In this document: positions 48,301 to 57,091 of the stretch, one piece after another
How positions within the stretch are numbered: the stretch's first letter is position 1
Layout: every line of letters starts with the position of its first letter
Origin: Diphasiastrum complanatum
Taxonomy: Eukaryota > Streptophyta > Lycopodiopsida > Lycopodiales > Lycopodiaceae
Assembly: GCA_029204225.1 (NCBI GenBank)
Contig: CM055092.1
Coordinates: 29,314,359 to 29,378,358 of the forward strand
DNA: 64,000 nt
Direction: 5' to 3'
Notes under the pieces: generated by a model
Databases searched by the model: none
What the model was told of the DNA's origin: nothing
Seen by the model: only the letters and a program-made list of their open reading frames with translations
Program-made: the position numbers and the translations under genes

Positions 48301-48954
48301 TGTGAAAAACTCAGATCCAAAAGATGCTAAAGTTTCATAAAGATCTTGGCCATGGAAGTTATGCACATCTAGATTGAAAAAATGATAGAAATTGTGATGT
48401 TAAGCATACTAAACATCAACTAAACATCAAAATCTGATCATAAGCTTCCACAAACAGAAACTTGCTGTCCCTGTCCGTACTTCAGAGCCTACAACCTGCA
48501 TTTCACACGTGTGAAGCCATAGCAACAAAGAAATCACAATTCTAGTGGCTAGAATGCAAGATATGAACAAAAAAGTGAGAGAGAAGAAGATGGATCTTCA
48601 AAGAGCATAACATTCATTCAATAGAATGAAAATGAGATGTGTACATACTCGTGGAGATGGCTATTTATAGCAGCCATAGTGCCTCTTGGCCACTTGTCTT
48701 ATGATAGGCTAAAAATTGGGGTCCAATAGGATTCACCCATATACCTAGAAATTTGGTCAAATAGGAATGCACCAAATTATGAGCCAATAGAAGAGCTCCA
48801 CACTCGACCTCCTCTAATTAATGTGACCTCAAAAGTAGTGTACACATACTTTGGGCCTCTACATACATGTATGAACCTATCTCTAACTTTTATTTGGCCA
48901 TAGGCCTACAAAATCTCAAGTTAGGAAAATACTACTAGTTGACAATTTTTCACA
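48301..48954 (-). repeat. 3' LTR of element B (654 bp)
   Basis: Starts TGTGAAAAACTCAG and ends GACAATTTTTCACA. Outer ends are inverted (TGTGAAAAA / TTTTTCACA). It contains the palindrome at 48502-48515 and the TATA-like TATAAATA (minus strand, 48662-48669). The gag-pol stop codon lies in its first bases on the minus strand. Confidence 0.97.
48502..48515. promoter_or_regulatory. Conserved palindrome with G-box, B 3' LTR
   Basis: TTCACACGTGTGAA, a perfect 14-base palindrome, identical to the copy at 53711-53724. Confidence 0.7.
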
Positions 48955-51900
48955 CTCCCTCTTCAACTAGTTTTAGCATAGATTTAGAAAGTACACCAAG
49001 ACTTGTTCTATGCTTGAAAAATAAGTCCTTTCCCAATGCTTTGGTAAAGATATCAGCCACACATTCCTTTGATGGGACATGTTCAAGCTTGATCTCTTTT
49101 GCCAACACTTGTTCTCTCACAAAATGGTAAGCCACCTCGATATGTTTGCTCCTTGCATGGAAAACCGGATTGCTTGCTAGACTTTGGGCTGAAAGGTTGT
49201 CACAAAAGATGATTGGACTCTCTGAAAAATCCAGCAAATGAAGCTCCATAATCATCCTCTTGATCCACACCATCTCCTTTGTGCATGATGTCAAAGCTTT
49301 GTACTCGGCCTCACTAGAAGAAAGTGATATAGTTGCTTGTTTCTTCGACATCCATGAGATAGCTCCATCACCTATGAAAATAGCATGTGCATTTATGGAT
49401 TTTCTATCCATAAGATCTCCTGCAAAATCTGAATCTGAAAAACCAAATAAGTTAGGTGATGAGCCTCTATAAACAATGCCAAAATCTTTTGTTCCCGAGA
49501 TGTATCTCAAGATCCTCTTTCCTAGTTTCCAATGTTCTATGCTAGGATCTTGCATGAATTGGCTTAATCTACCAACACAATAAGATAAATCAGGTCTTGT
49601 GATGGTTAGATATATAAGAGAACCTATTAGCTTCCTATAGAGAGTAATGTCCTCGAAGGATCTTTCATTACCTCTTATAGTTAGCTTTACATGTGATTCC
49701 ATAGGTGTATCAATAGGATTTGCATCTACCATATGAAATCTATTGAGAATAGAAATAGCATACTTCTCTTGTGAAATAAAAGTGATTTGAGAAGTTCTAA
49801 TTACTTCTATTCCTAAGATATAGCTCAAAAGACCAAGATCATGCACTTCAAATTCCTTTTTTAGTGCTTTCTTGATATCTTCTATATCTTCCTTGTTCCC
49901 TCCACTTAAAATAATGTCATCCACATAAATTAGAAGGATTGTAACATCATTAGCACTAATTCTAAAGTAAAGTGAATGATCATACTCACTCATAGTGAAG
50001 TTTTGAGAAAGTAGAAAAGAGTTAAGCCTAGCATACCAACTCCTTGGTGCTTGCTTAAGACCATACAAACTTTTTTGTAGAAAACACACATGATTAGGCT
50101 TGCTATGAGAAACATAGCTCTCGGGTTGCTCCATGTAGACTTCCTCTTCAAGATCACCATTCAAGAAAGCATTAGAAATGTCTAATTGCCAAAGATCCCA
50201 TCCATAAAGAGTTGCAAGGGAAATGATTACTCTTATGCTCACCATCTTTGCCACGGGTGCAAAGGTTTCCTCATAGTCAATGCCATGCTCTTGAGCATAA
50301 CCTTTAGCCACCAACCTTGCCTTCAACTTGTTGATAGATCCATCTTGATTTGTCTTTACCTTGAAGATCCATTTGCATCCAATTGCACTTTTGCCCTTTG
50401 GAAGCTCCACCAATCTCCATGTGTTGTTCTTCATAAGTGCTTCAAACTCAAGATCCATTGCTTGGATCCATTCCTCTTTTTGCCTTGCTTCATCTACACA
50501 TGAAGGTACATCAAAAGAAGTTAGGAAAGCATAGTTGGATCCATCCACCACTTGCTTACCTTTGCCATCATAAGTGAGCCTTGAGGGTTTCACTTTATGC
50601 CTTGGAGTTCTCCTTGGAATTTGACTTGAAGAGGCTTCTTCAACATCCACATCCAATGTGTCATCAACTCCATTGTCATCAAGCACATTAGTTGCAAAAA
50701 CACCATCATCACTTGAAACAACTTTTGGAATGTTACTTTCATCAAAAATGACATCCCTACTTGTGAACACTTTCTTGATTGAAGGAACATAAATCCTATA
50801 TGCTTTGCTTACTTCACTATAACCAACAAAAATGCCCTTTCTTGAAGATGGATCCTCCTTAGTTCTATCATCAAGAGTAATGTTGAAGTAGCAAATGCAT
50901 CCAAAAGTTCTTAGAAACTTGACATTAGGCTTCGTACCAAACAAAGCTTCAAAAGGGGTTTTTCCTTCCAATACAACACTTGGCCATCTATTGCATAGGA
51001 AATTTGCACACAACAAAGCATCACTCCAAAAAGGTTTAGGAAGATTAGCATTCAATCTCATTGCCTTTGCACTCTCACACAAGGTTCTATTCTTCCTCTC
51101 GGCCACTCCATTTTGTTGTGGTGTTCTTGGACATGTGTACTCCCTCTTGATCCCATGCTCATCGCAAAAGGCTTTGAATTTGTTAGAAATGTATTCACCA
51201 CCATTGTCGCTCCTCAAGCATTTGATTTTGGTTGTAAATTGAGTCTCAATAGCAACTTTGAACTTGACAAACACATCAAACACCTCATCCTTGCTCTTTA
51301 GTAGATAAACCCAACAAAATCTACTAAAATCATCAATGAAAGTTACATACATCTTAGCACCTCCATTGCTAATTGTAGTAACACCATGAATATCCGAATG
51401 CAAGAGAGAAAAAGGCATCTTAGATCTAGATATAGATCTAGTATATGGCAATCTATGTGATTTAGACAAAGCACATTCTTCACAAACATGATTCAAGCAA
51501 GTAAGAGACTTGGGAAGTCCCCTTACTACCTCCTTTTTGGCTATTACCTCCAAGGCCTTGTAGTTGAGATGTCCCATCCTTTTATGCCATACCTCTTGAA
51601 TTGACATTTGTTCATTTGCCATGCATCCAACTTGGTTAGCAACAACACATGCATCAAGCTTGAACAATTTCCCTTGCCTTTTCCCTTTTGCAATGATACT
51701 ACACCCCTTTTTGATCAAGCAAGCATCACCATCAAACTCAACTTTGAATCCTTTGTCAAGCATTTGGCTTACACTAAGTAAGTTCTTGGTAATGGATGGA
51801 ATGAGCAAAACATCTTTCAATTCTATATTCCTATTTGTAGAAAGTGAAATAGGAATTGTGCCAATCCCCTTGATTGCACACTCACCATCATTTGCGGTAT

Positions 51901-52900
51901 AGATTACCTTCCTATCACCATCAAATGCCATTAAAGATGAAAAATACTCTTTATGATATGTCATATGAGAAGTGGCTCCACTATCAATCCACCAAGGATC
52001 AATGTCTCCATGATTAGCCAACAAGCAAGATGACATAACAAAAGCATCATTTGAAAGAAGCTCATCCCCACCCTCATCAATAGTTAGATTGGTTTGCTTT
52101 TCCCCTTGATCCCTCTTTTTCTTAAAACAATCACTAGCAAAATGCCCTTTGACTCCACAATAGAAACATTTTAGCTTAGATCTATCCTTCTTTTTGCCAA
52201 AAGTAGAGTGCTCACCTTGGTCTTGCCCTTTAGACCAATTGCTTTTACCTTTGCCCTTGAACTTGCCTTTAGAGAACATTGCCTCCTCTTCTCCTCCTTG
52301 AGATGTAGAAGATGCTCCCACTCTTGCTTGCAACCTGAATTCTTCAGCCAACAAGACCTCTTGCAAGTCTCCAACACTTGGTAAACATTTTTGGATAGCA
52401 TAACTTTGAACAAGATTAGCATGATCATCCAACAAGCCATTGAGAATCACTTGAACAAGCTCCTCATTATTTATGCCATCATTAATGCATGCTAACTCAT
52501 CATTCAATGCTTTAACTCTCAAAACAAAAGCATGTCCATTCTCACTCTTCTTTTGCATACAAGAAAAGATTTGCCTTCTTAAAGTCAACACTCTAGAAGT
52601 AGACTTGGATTCATAAACCTTCTTCAAGGCTTCCCAAGCTTCACTAGATGATGTGCACTTACCAACCTCTTTGATAAGCTCATTTGTCACATTCATCTTG
52701 ATCATGTGAAGGGCTTTCTTTGCCCTCTTGTCATACCTCAATTGTTCTTGAGGTGCCAAAGGTCTCTCCTCCACACCTACAACAATATCCATCAACTCAT
52801 TCATCTCAAGCAAAGACTCCATCCTTACTTTCCAAGTAGAATAGTTGAGGGAGGTAAGCCTATCATTGCTTTCCAACATGTAGCCTCCATTTGTAGCCAT
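48950..52900 (-). CDS. Copia gag-pol polyprotein of element B (1316 aa)
   Basis: A single frame encodes all copia functions. Gag starts MATNGGYMLESNDRLTSLNY and holds a CCHC knuckle at about residues 244-258 (CFYCGVKGHFASDC). Protease has DSGATSHM near residue 306. The pre-integrase zinc region has WHKRMGHLN and CEECALSKSHRL. The integrase core has D near 503 (HSDIHG), D near 565 (RSDNGGEY) and E near 602 (NGVAERKNR). Reverse transcriptase has the catalytic YVDD near 993. RNase H has SDSDFAGD, SSSEAEYKAL and SKHIEVAYHFVRE. No catalytic residue is missing. The start is the first ATG after the leader and matches the gag starts of C and D. The stop TGA lies within the first five bases of the LTR, so the polypurine tract is translated. 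Confidence 0.97.
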   Translation of the reverse strand: MATNGGYMLESNDRLTSLNYSTWKVRMESLLEMNELMDIVVGVEERPLAPQEQLRYDKRAKKALHMIKMNVTNELIKEVGKCTSSSEAWEALKKVYESKSTSRVLTLRRQIFSCMQKKSENGHAFVLRVKALNDELACINDGINNEELVQVILNGLLDDHANLVQSYAIQKCLPSVGDLQEVLLAEEFRLQARVGASSTSQGGEEEAMFSKGKFKGKGKSNWSKGQDQGEHSTFGKKKDRSKLKCFYCGVKGHFASDCFKKKRDQGEKQTNLTIDEGGDELLSNDAFVMSSCLLANHGDIDPWWIDSGATSHMTYHKEYFSSLMAFDGDRKVIYTANDGECAIKGIGTIPISLSTNRNIELKDVLLIPSITKNLLSVSQMLDKGFKVEFDGDACLIKKGCSIIAKGKRQGKLFKLDACVVANQVGCMANEQMSIQEVWHKRMGHLNYKALEVIAKKEVVRGLPKSLTCLNHVCEECALSKSHRLPYTRSISRSKMPFSLLHSDIHGVTTISNGGAKMYVTFIDDFSRFCWVYLLKSKDEVFDVFVKFKVAIETQFTTKIKCLRSDNGGEYISNKFKAFCDEHGIKREYTCPRTPQQNGVAERKNRTLCESAKAMRLNANLPKPFWSDALLCANFLCNRWPSVVLEGKTPFEALFGTKPNVKFLRTFGCICYFNITLDDRTKEDPSSRKGIFVGYSEVSKAYRIYVPSIKKVFTSRDVIFDESNIPKVVSSDDGVFATNVLDDNGVDDTLDVDVEEASSSQIPRRTPRHKVKPSRLTYDGKGKQVVDGSNYAFLTSFDVPSCVDEARQKEEWIQAMDLEFEALMKNNTWRLVELPKGKSAIGCKWIFKVKTNQDGSINKLKARLVAKGYAQEHGIDYEETFAPVAKMVSIRVIISLATLYGWDLWQLDISNAFLNGDLEEEVYMEQPESYVSHSKPNHVCFLQKSLYGLKQAPRSWYARLNSFLLSQNFTMSEYDHSLYFRISANDVTILLIYVDDIILSGGNKEDIEDIKKALKKEFEVHDLGLLSYILGIEVIRTSQITFISQEKYAISILNRFHMVDANPIDTPMESHVKLTIRGNERSFEDITLYRKLIGSLIYLTITRPDLSYCVGRLSQFMQDPSIEHWKLGKRILRYISGTKDFGIVYRGSSPNLFGFSDSDFAGDLMDRKSINAHAIFIGDGAISWMSKKQATISLSSSEAEYKALTSCTKEMVWIKRMIMELHLLDFSESPIIFCDNLSAQSLASNPVFHARSKHIEVAYHFVREQVLAKEIKLEHVPSKECVADIFTKALGKDLFFKHRTSLGVLSKSMLKLVEEGV
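48955..48966 (-). promoter_or_regulatory. Polypurine tract of element B
   Basis: The minus strand reads TTGAAGAGGGAG directly before the 3' LTR. It also encodes the last residues of pol (VEEG). Confidence 0.85.
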
Positions 52901-53497
52901 GTTGCAATGATTGATCTCTGATCTTTGACCTGTTCCAATGCACTAAGCACTCTCTTGAATCAACAAATGAAACACAAGAAGAAATCACAAAGATTTGGAA
53001 CCTAAAACCTTACTTTTTCTCTCTTTTCCTCACTTTTTCCTTAATTTTAGCCACTAGTTTTATGATTTCTTGATCAAACCAAGACCAAACCTCAATATAC
53101 TTGCTTTTCCCTCACTCCTAAGATTGAAATACACTCTTGAATCATTCAGCAAACTGAAAATCAGAGGGTTACATCAATTTTGAAGTTTTTGACATGAAGA
53201 AGCAAGAAATTGAATAAAAAAACTATATGCTAGAATGGAAAACTAATAGGATCTTGTTGGATCTTGCATCTCCCTCTTTCCAAAACAATTTTTGTCTCCT
53301 TATTCTGATAAGTACAGAGGGAATTCGCCCTACTTCAATTGAAATGCATACAAATGATGTTTTGATCACAAAGATCCAATTTCTACACATAAATCAACAA
53401 GATTTTTAGCTAGAAACTTGATTGGAATGCTACAAAAGCAAACTCGCCCACAAATCTCTTCTAAATCTGGCAAAACCTGCACATTTGGCCGCCTAAT

Positions 53498-53509
53498 GCT
53501 CTGATACCA
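53498..53509 (-). promoter_or_regulatory. Primer-binding site of element B
   Basis: TGGTATCAGAGC on the minus strand, perfect and with no spacer to the LTR at 53510. The region 52901-53497 is the untranslated leader and includes the SINE-free site CACTCCTAAGATTG near 53114. Confidence 0.97.
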
Positions 53510-53710
53510 TGTGAAAAACTCAGATCCAAAAGATGCTAAAGTTTCATAAAGATCTTGGCCATGGAAGTTATGCACATCTAGATTGAAAAAATGATAGAAA
53601 TTGTGATGTTAAGCATACTAAACATCAACTAAACATCAAAATCTGATCATAAGCTTCCACAAACAGAAACTTGCTGTCCCTGTCCGTACTTCAGAGCCTA
53701 CAACCTGCAT

Positions 53711-53724
53711 TTCACACGTGTGAA
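53711..53724. promoter_or_regulatory. Conserved palindrome with G-box, B 5' LTR
   Basis: TTCACACGTGTGAA lies about 150 nt downstream of the TATA-like box in the minus-strand transcription direction, so it is probably in the transcribed R/U5 part. Confidence 0.7.
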
Positions 53725-53870
53725 GCCATAGCAACAAAGAAATCACAATTCTAGTGGCTAGAATGCAAGATATGAACAAAAAAGTGAGAGAGAAGAAGAT
53801 GGATCTTCAAAGAGCATAACATTCATTCAATAGAATGAAAATGAGATGTGTACATACTCGTGGAGATGGC

Positions 53871-53878
53871 TATTTATA
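53871..53878 (-). promoter_or_regulatory. TATA box in the B 5' LTR
   Basis: The minus strand reads TATAAATA within GGCTGCTATAAATAGCC, a strong plant TATA box. Transcription would start about 30 nt further towards the gag side. Confidence 0.75.
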
Positions 53879-54163
53879 GCAGCCATAGTGCCTCTTGGCC
53901 ACTTGTCTTATGATAGGCTAAAAATTGGGGTCCAATAGGATTCACCCATATACCTAGAAATTTGGTCAAATAGGAATGCACCAAATTATGAGCCAATAGA
54001 AGAGCTCCACACTCGACCTCCTCTAATTAATGTGACCTCAAAAGTAGTGTACACATACTTTGGGCCTCTACATACATGTATGAACCTATCTCTAACTTTT
54101 ATTTGGCCATAGGCCTACAAAATCTCAAGTTAGGAAAATACTACTAGTTGACAATTTTTCACA

Positions 54164-54168
54164 CTATG
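54164..54168. repeat. Target-site duplication CTATG, right
   Basis: Partner of 48296-48300. Confidence 0.95.
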
Positions 54169-54575
54169 AACATATCATATCATGAATCCACCAAGTTAGA
54201 AACTTGGTAAAAATGACATTGTATTATGGTTTTGACTACTCTTAGTACCAAGCAAGAAAAGCTAGACTAGTTTTGATGTTTACAATACTCCTCATGATTG
54301 TCTTCACTAGAAGCTTTGCTTTCAAAAATGAGAGGCTTAGCCCCTCTTGAACATGGAATTTAGTGTTTAGAATTTGGAGTTTTGAATTTCCAATGTTTGA
54401 GAAAAGACCCTTATTTTTTCTTAAAAAGTATAATGTTTTTCTATCTCTCTATCCCAAATCTTTGGAGATAGGAAAAAACACATAATATTGTGTTCATGAG
54501 ATAAACGAGAGGGGTTTATGCTTTTGGTTGGTTGGCAAAAGTATCTCTATATATAAAAATGAGATAGCTTGTCGA

Positions 54576-54578
<3 letters not shown>
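54169..54578. other. No recognisable gene
   Basis: A/T-rich flank between element B and the (TC)n array. No frame or repeat is supported. Confidence 0.45.

Positions 54579-54667
<89 letters not shown>
54579..54667. repeat. (TC)n microsatellite, about 44 units
   Basis: An uninterrupted TC run at the left edge of inverted arm 2. The matching position in arm 1 (near 34285-34300) has only short GA units, so the array grew in this copy after the duplication. Confidence 0.95.
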
Positions 54668-54670
<3 letters not shown>

Positions 54671-55318
54671 TTGGCCATGGCCCTTGTAAAAGAGACCAAT
54701 TATTAAAGCACACAGAGGACGCGCCAGGGTGGAGTGTTCAAGTGTTGATGGAGAATGGAGTGAAAGAGAATGAATATTTACAATTCCCTTGAGATTGATT
54801 CACCCACATGCATTTGAAGAAAGTATATTTGAAGTATATGTTGCATCTTCAAATGTCTTTGATGTCTCCCTACATCTCTCTCCAATTGTTTTCTTTGCAT
54901 AACATCATTGCATCTAGTCTGTAGACAACTTCTTCCTTTCACCAAGTAACAAGTTTTTTCCTTACGTTTTTATACCTCATATCATGACTTCTATTTCTAT
55001 CAAATCGACATGATCTTAAACTTCTCATATTGAAAAGTGGTTTACAAAGTCAATGCTTAGTGATATGATATTTCAACAATCACTTTGTAAAGTAGTAATT
55101 AATCCAACATAGATTACTTCTTTTCTCAAAATTCTATGTACCATATAGTCTACAACAATTTTGTTTGGTTGATTATGTTGTCTAATACAATAAAATTGTA
55201 ATCATCAACATTGTAAGCTCTAAAAGTTTATTCAAGCCTTATAACAAGCTGATATCAAATTTTTTACTATAAAATACAAACGTACGAAAATCATGCTCAT
55301 ATATCATTTTAATCTTCA

Positions 55319-55565
55319 CGTAATGGATACCTGTTGCATATTATGCCTGTTTTCAAATAAATAAAAAAGCAGAAAATGCATGCATTTTTATCAAAGACAG
55401 ATTTTGCTTTTTTTTTTTTTTTTTTTTTTTTTCTGCCTGTCTGTGCCCGTTCGTACGAATTTCGTACAGCTGCCGCGTGGCACATTTTGTGTTGGTCAGT
55501 CAAAGTCAAACCTGCCTATTATGCTTCGTAATGTGTTTCTAAAAAAATTTCAGGTATCCATTACG
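55319..55565. mobile_element. Possible MITE with 15-bp terminal inverted repeats
   Basis: CGTAATGGATACCTG at 55319-55333 and its exact reverse complement at 55551-55565 bound about 247 bp that is absent from arm 1. It contains a run of about 23 T (55409-55431) and no frame. I see no clear target duplication, so the transposon reading is tentative. Confidence 0.45.
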
Positions 55566-55569
55566 CAAT

Positions 55570-55701
55570 GGAAGGAGCCGGGCGAAGGCCATTATGCCCA
55601 ATTCGGCTTTCCAAAAAAATTTAGGCTCGGCCCTTCCGCGCCTTGCCCAAATTTTTTTGGAAATCCTTATCGAGCAGAATGGCTTCTGCCCGGCTCCTTC
55701 C
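55570..55701. mobile_element. Foldback hairpin element (132 bp)
   Basis: The two halves are inverted copies of each other along almost their full length. Outer ends are GGAAGGAGCCGGGC and its complement; inner ends include TTTCCAAAAAAATTT and its complement. It is much richer in GC than its surroundings. Arm 1 lacks it. It could be a small MITE or a hairpin-RNA source. The flanking bases are AT on both sides, too short to prove a duplication. Confidence 0.65.
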
Positions 55702-56054
55702 ATAGTACAAAAAGTTCAACTTATTATTCTCATATTAAAGCTAAAATTGTTAGATTCACATAAAATAAAAGTACGCTAGCATGACATGGCAAGGCTTTTT
55801 TTTTATACAATACCAATTCGTGTTATTTAATAAAGCTACATGTTGTTATTTAATAAAGTTACATACGAAAAGGGTATCAAAATATATGAAAAAATTTCAT
55901 AGCAATGGTATGTTCGTATGTTCCCTTCCATATGCTTGCAAAATAAAGGCAACATTGAAATAAAGAATTTGAGGAATTTGAGGCTAGCACATGTCATCAA
56001 GGGATTGGCCGAGACCATAATCGAAATGCTATCGCATGTAACAGGCAATGAATG

Positions 56055-56152
56055 CTTCTTGGTTTTTGGTTTCCAAAGGAGAGGCTCGAACTTGAGACGA
56101 AAGAAACTTTGGATGTCAAGATAACCAATTGAGCTGAATGAATGAATGAAAC
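56055..56152 (-). mobile_element. tRNA-derived SINE, copy 2
   Basis: On the minus strand it carries AGCTCAATTGGTTAT (A-box-like) and AGTTCGAGCC (B-box-like), and ends GGAAACC...AACCAAGAAG, matching the SINE at 29985-30070. The direct repeat GGCAATGAATG flanks it (56044-56054 and 56153-56163). Arm 1, near 33085-33105, has the uninterrupted site. So a second insertion of the same family is proven by an empty site. Confidence 0.85.
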
Positions 56153-56717
56153 GGCAATGAATGAATGATTTCATCAAGAAACGAGTTCAATTCATATCGT
56201 AACCAGGAAGCAATCCACGATCCTGCCGTGATCGTAATCACTGCTACAGCAAATTTACGAGCAAGATTCGGCTCTGATTTGCAAATAACTATATGGCTAT
56301 GATTTATCAATTGTGAAGTTTGTACAAGCAATGTCAATTTGTACATACTAGATCACAGAAATGATTTAGTCCTAGCAGATGTAATTTCATCCTGATTCAT
56401 TTATGTGTGAGCTATTCATAACATTATTGAACATTGAACACTATATCTTCTGATACGCATGTAATATTGTAGCTCTTTAGTTTTGTGCATTGCTTGACTT
56501 GGTTGACCTTCTGATTTCTTGTGTTTTTTTGAAAAGTAGATCTTCTGATTTCTAAAAACATTTGATTGAAGATTTCATGGATGTGTTTGCTTGGCTGCTA
56601 CAAACATTTGTTTGATACCACGACTTGAAAGGAATCTGCAGCATTGTTCTTTAGCTTCTGTGTAGATAAACATATGACTCTATTTCACTTCACGCGGCAG
56701 CATATGTCGACGAGATT

Positions 56718-57091
56718 TTGTATCAACAAGTTTGACGACACTGAAGATATATACTGTGTTGGACTGTTCGGTTTTAATGGCTGACCGTTTTTAAGGCCAC
56801 TGGTTCTAATCACATGACAATAATAATATTTTTCTCATTGTCATTCATCTTATTATCGTTGTGCACTTCGAGATCGTCTGTTATGGTCAAGTTTTGGTTA
56901 CAGTTGGACTTCTGACTCAGCGTATGAATGCGGTACAAGATTCTGTACCAGAAATTCTTTTTCAATAGTATATTTGCTATCGAAGATGGCTTAATTTTTG
57001 AGCCGCGTATGAAGTTGCCCTTAAGGAACCCGCTGTAATTTTTGCATTTGGAGATTTTTTATTAACTGATTTAGGTCAGTGTTAGTTTTGG
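56718..57091 (+). other. Upstream region of the ABC transporter gene
   Basis: Unique-looking sequence between inverted arm 2 and the first codon. It should hold the 5' untranslated region and core promoter. I see no convincing TATA box, which is usual for plastid-protein genes. Confidence 0.35.

Larger units (their letters stand above)
48301..54163 (-). mobile_element. Copia element B, complete and apparently intact (5863 bp)
   Basis: It has two 654-bp LTRs with no difference that I could find by eye, CTATG duplications on both sides, a perfect PBS, a purine-rich tract and a single uninterrupted gag-pol frame of 1316 codons. LTRs are identical at insertion, so this insertion is very young. 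Every part needed for autonomous movement is present, so it is the likely source of activity for relatives such as F. The ancient relative B-old is at 22229-30924. Confidence 0.97.
53510..54163 (-). repeat. 5' LTR of element B (654 bp)
   Basis: Read against 48301-48954, I found no mismatch. The promoter that drives the element lies here on the minus strand. Confidence 0.97.
54668..56717. repeat. Inverted repeat arm 2 (partner 32533-34290)
   Basis: Reverse complement of arm 1 for most of its length, from GTTGGCCATGGCCC to AGCATATGTCG. It is interrupted by insertions at about 55310-55702 and 56055-56152. It ends only about 375 bp upstream of the ABC transporter start, so it may form part of that gene's upstream region. 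Arm 1 instead ends at family U. Confidence 0.85.

Noticed and set aside
47883-48366. A proline/histidine-rich gene on the minus strand or a Gly-rich gene on the plus strand around the G run.
   Set aside because: The frames depend on the G homopolymer, run into the LTR of element B and have no family signature or start context.
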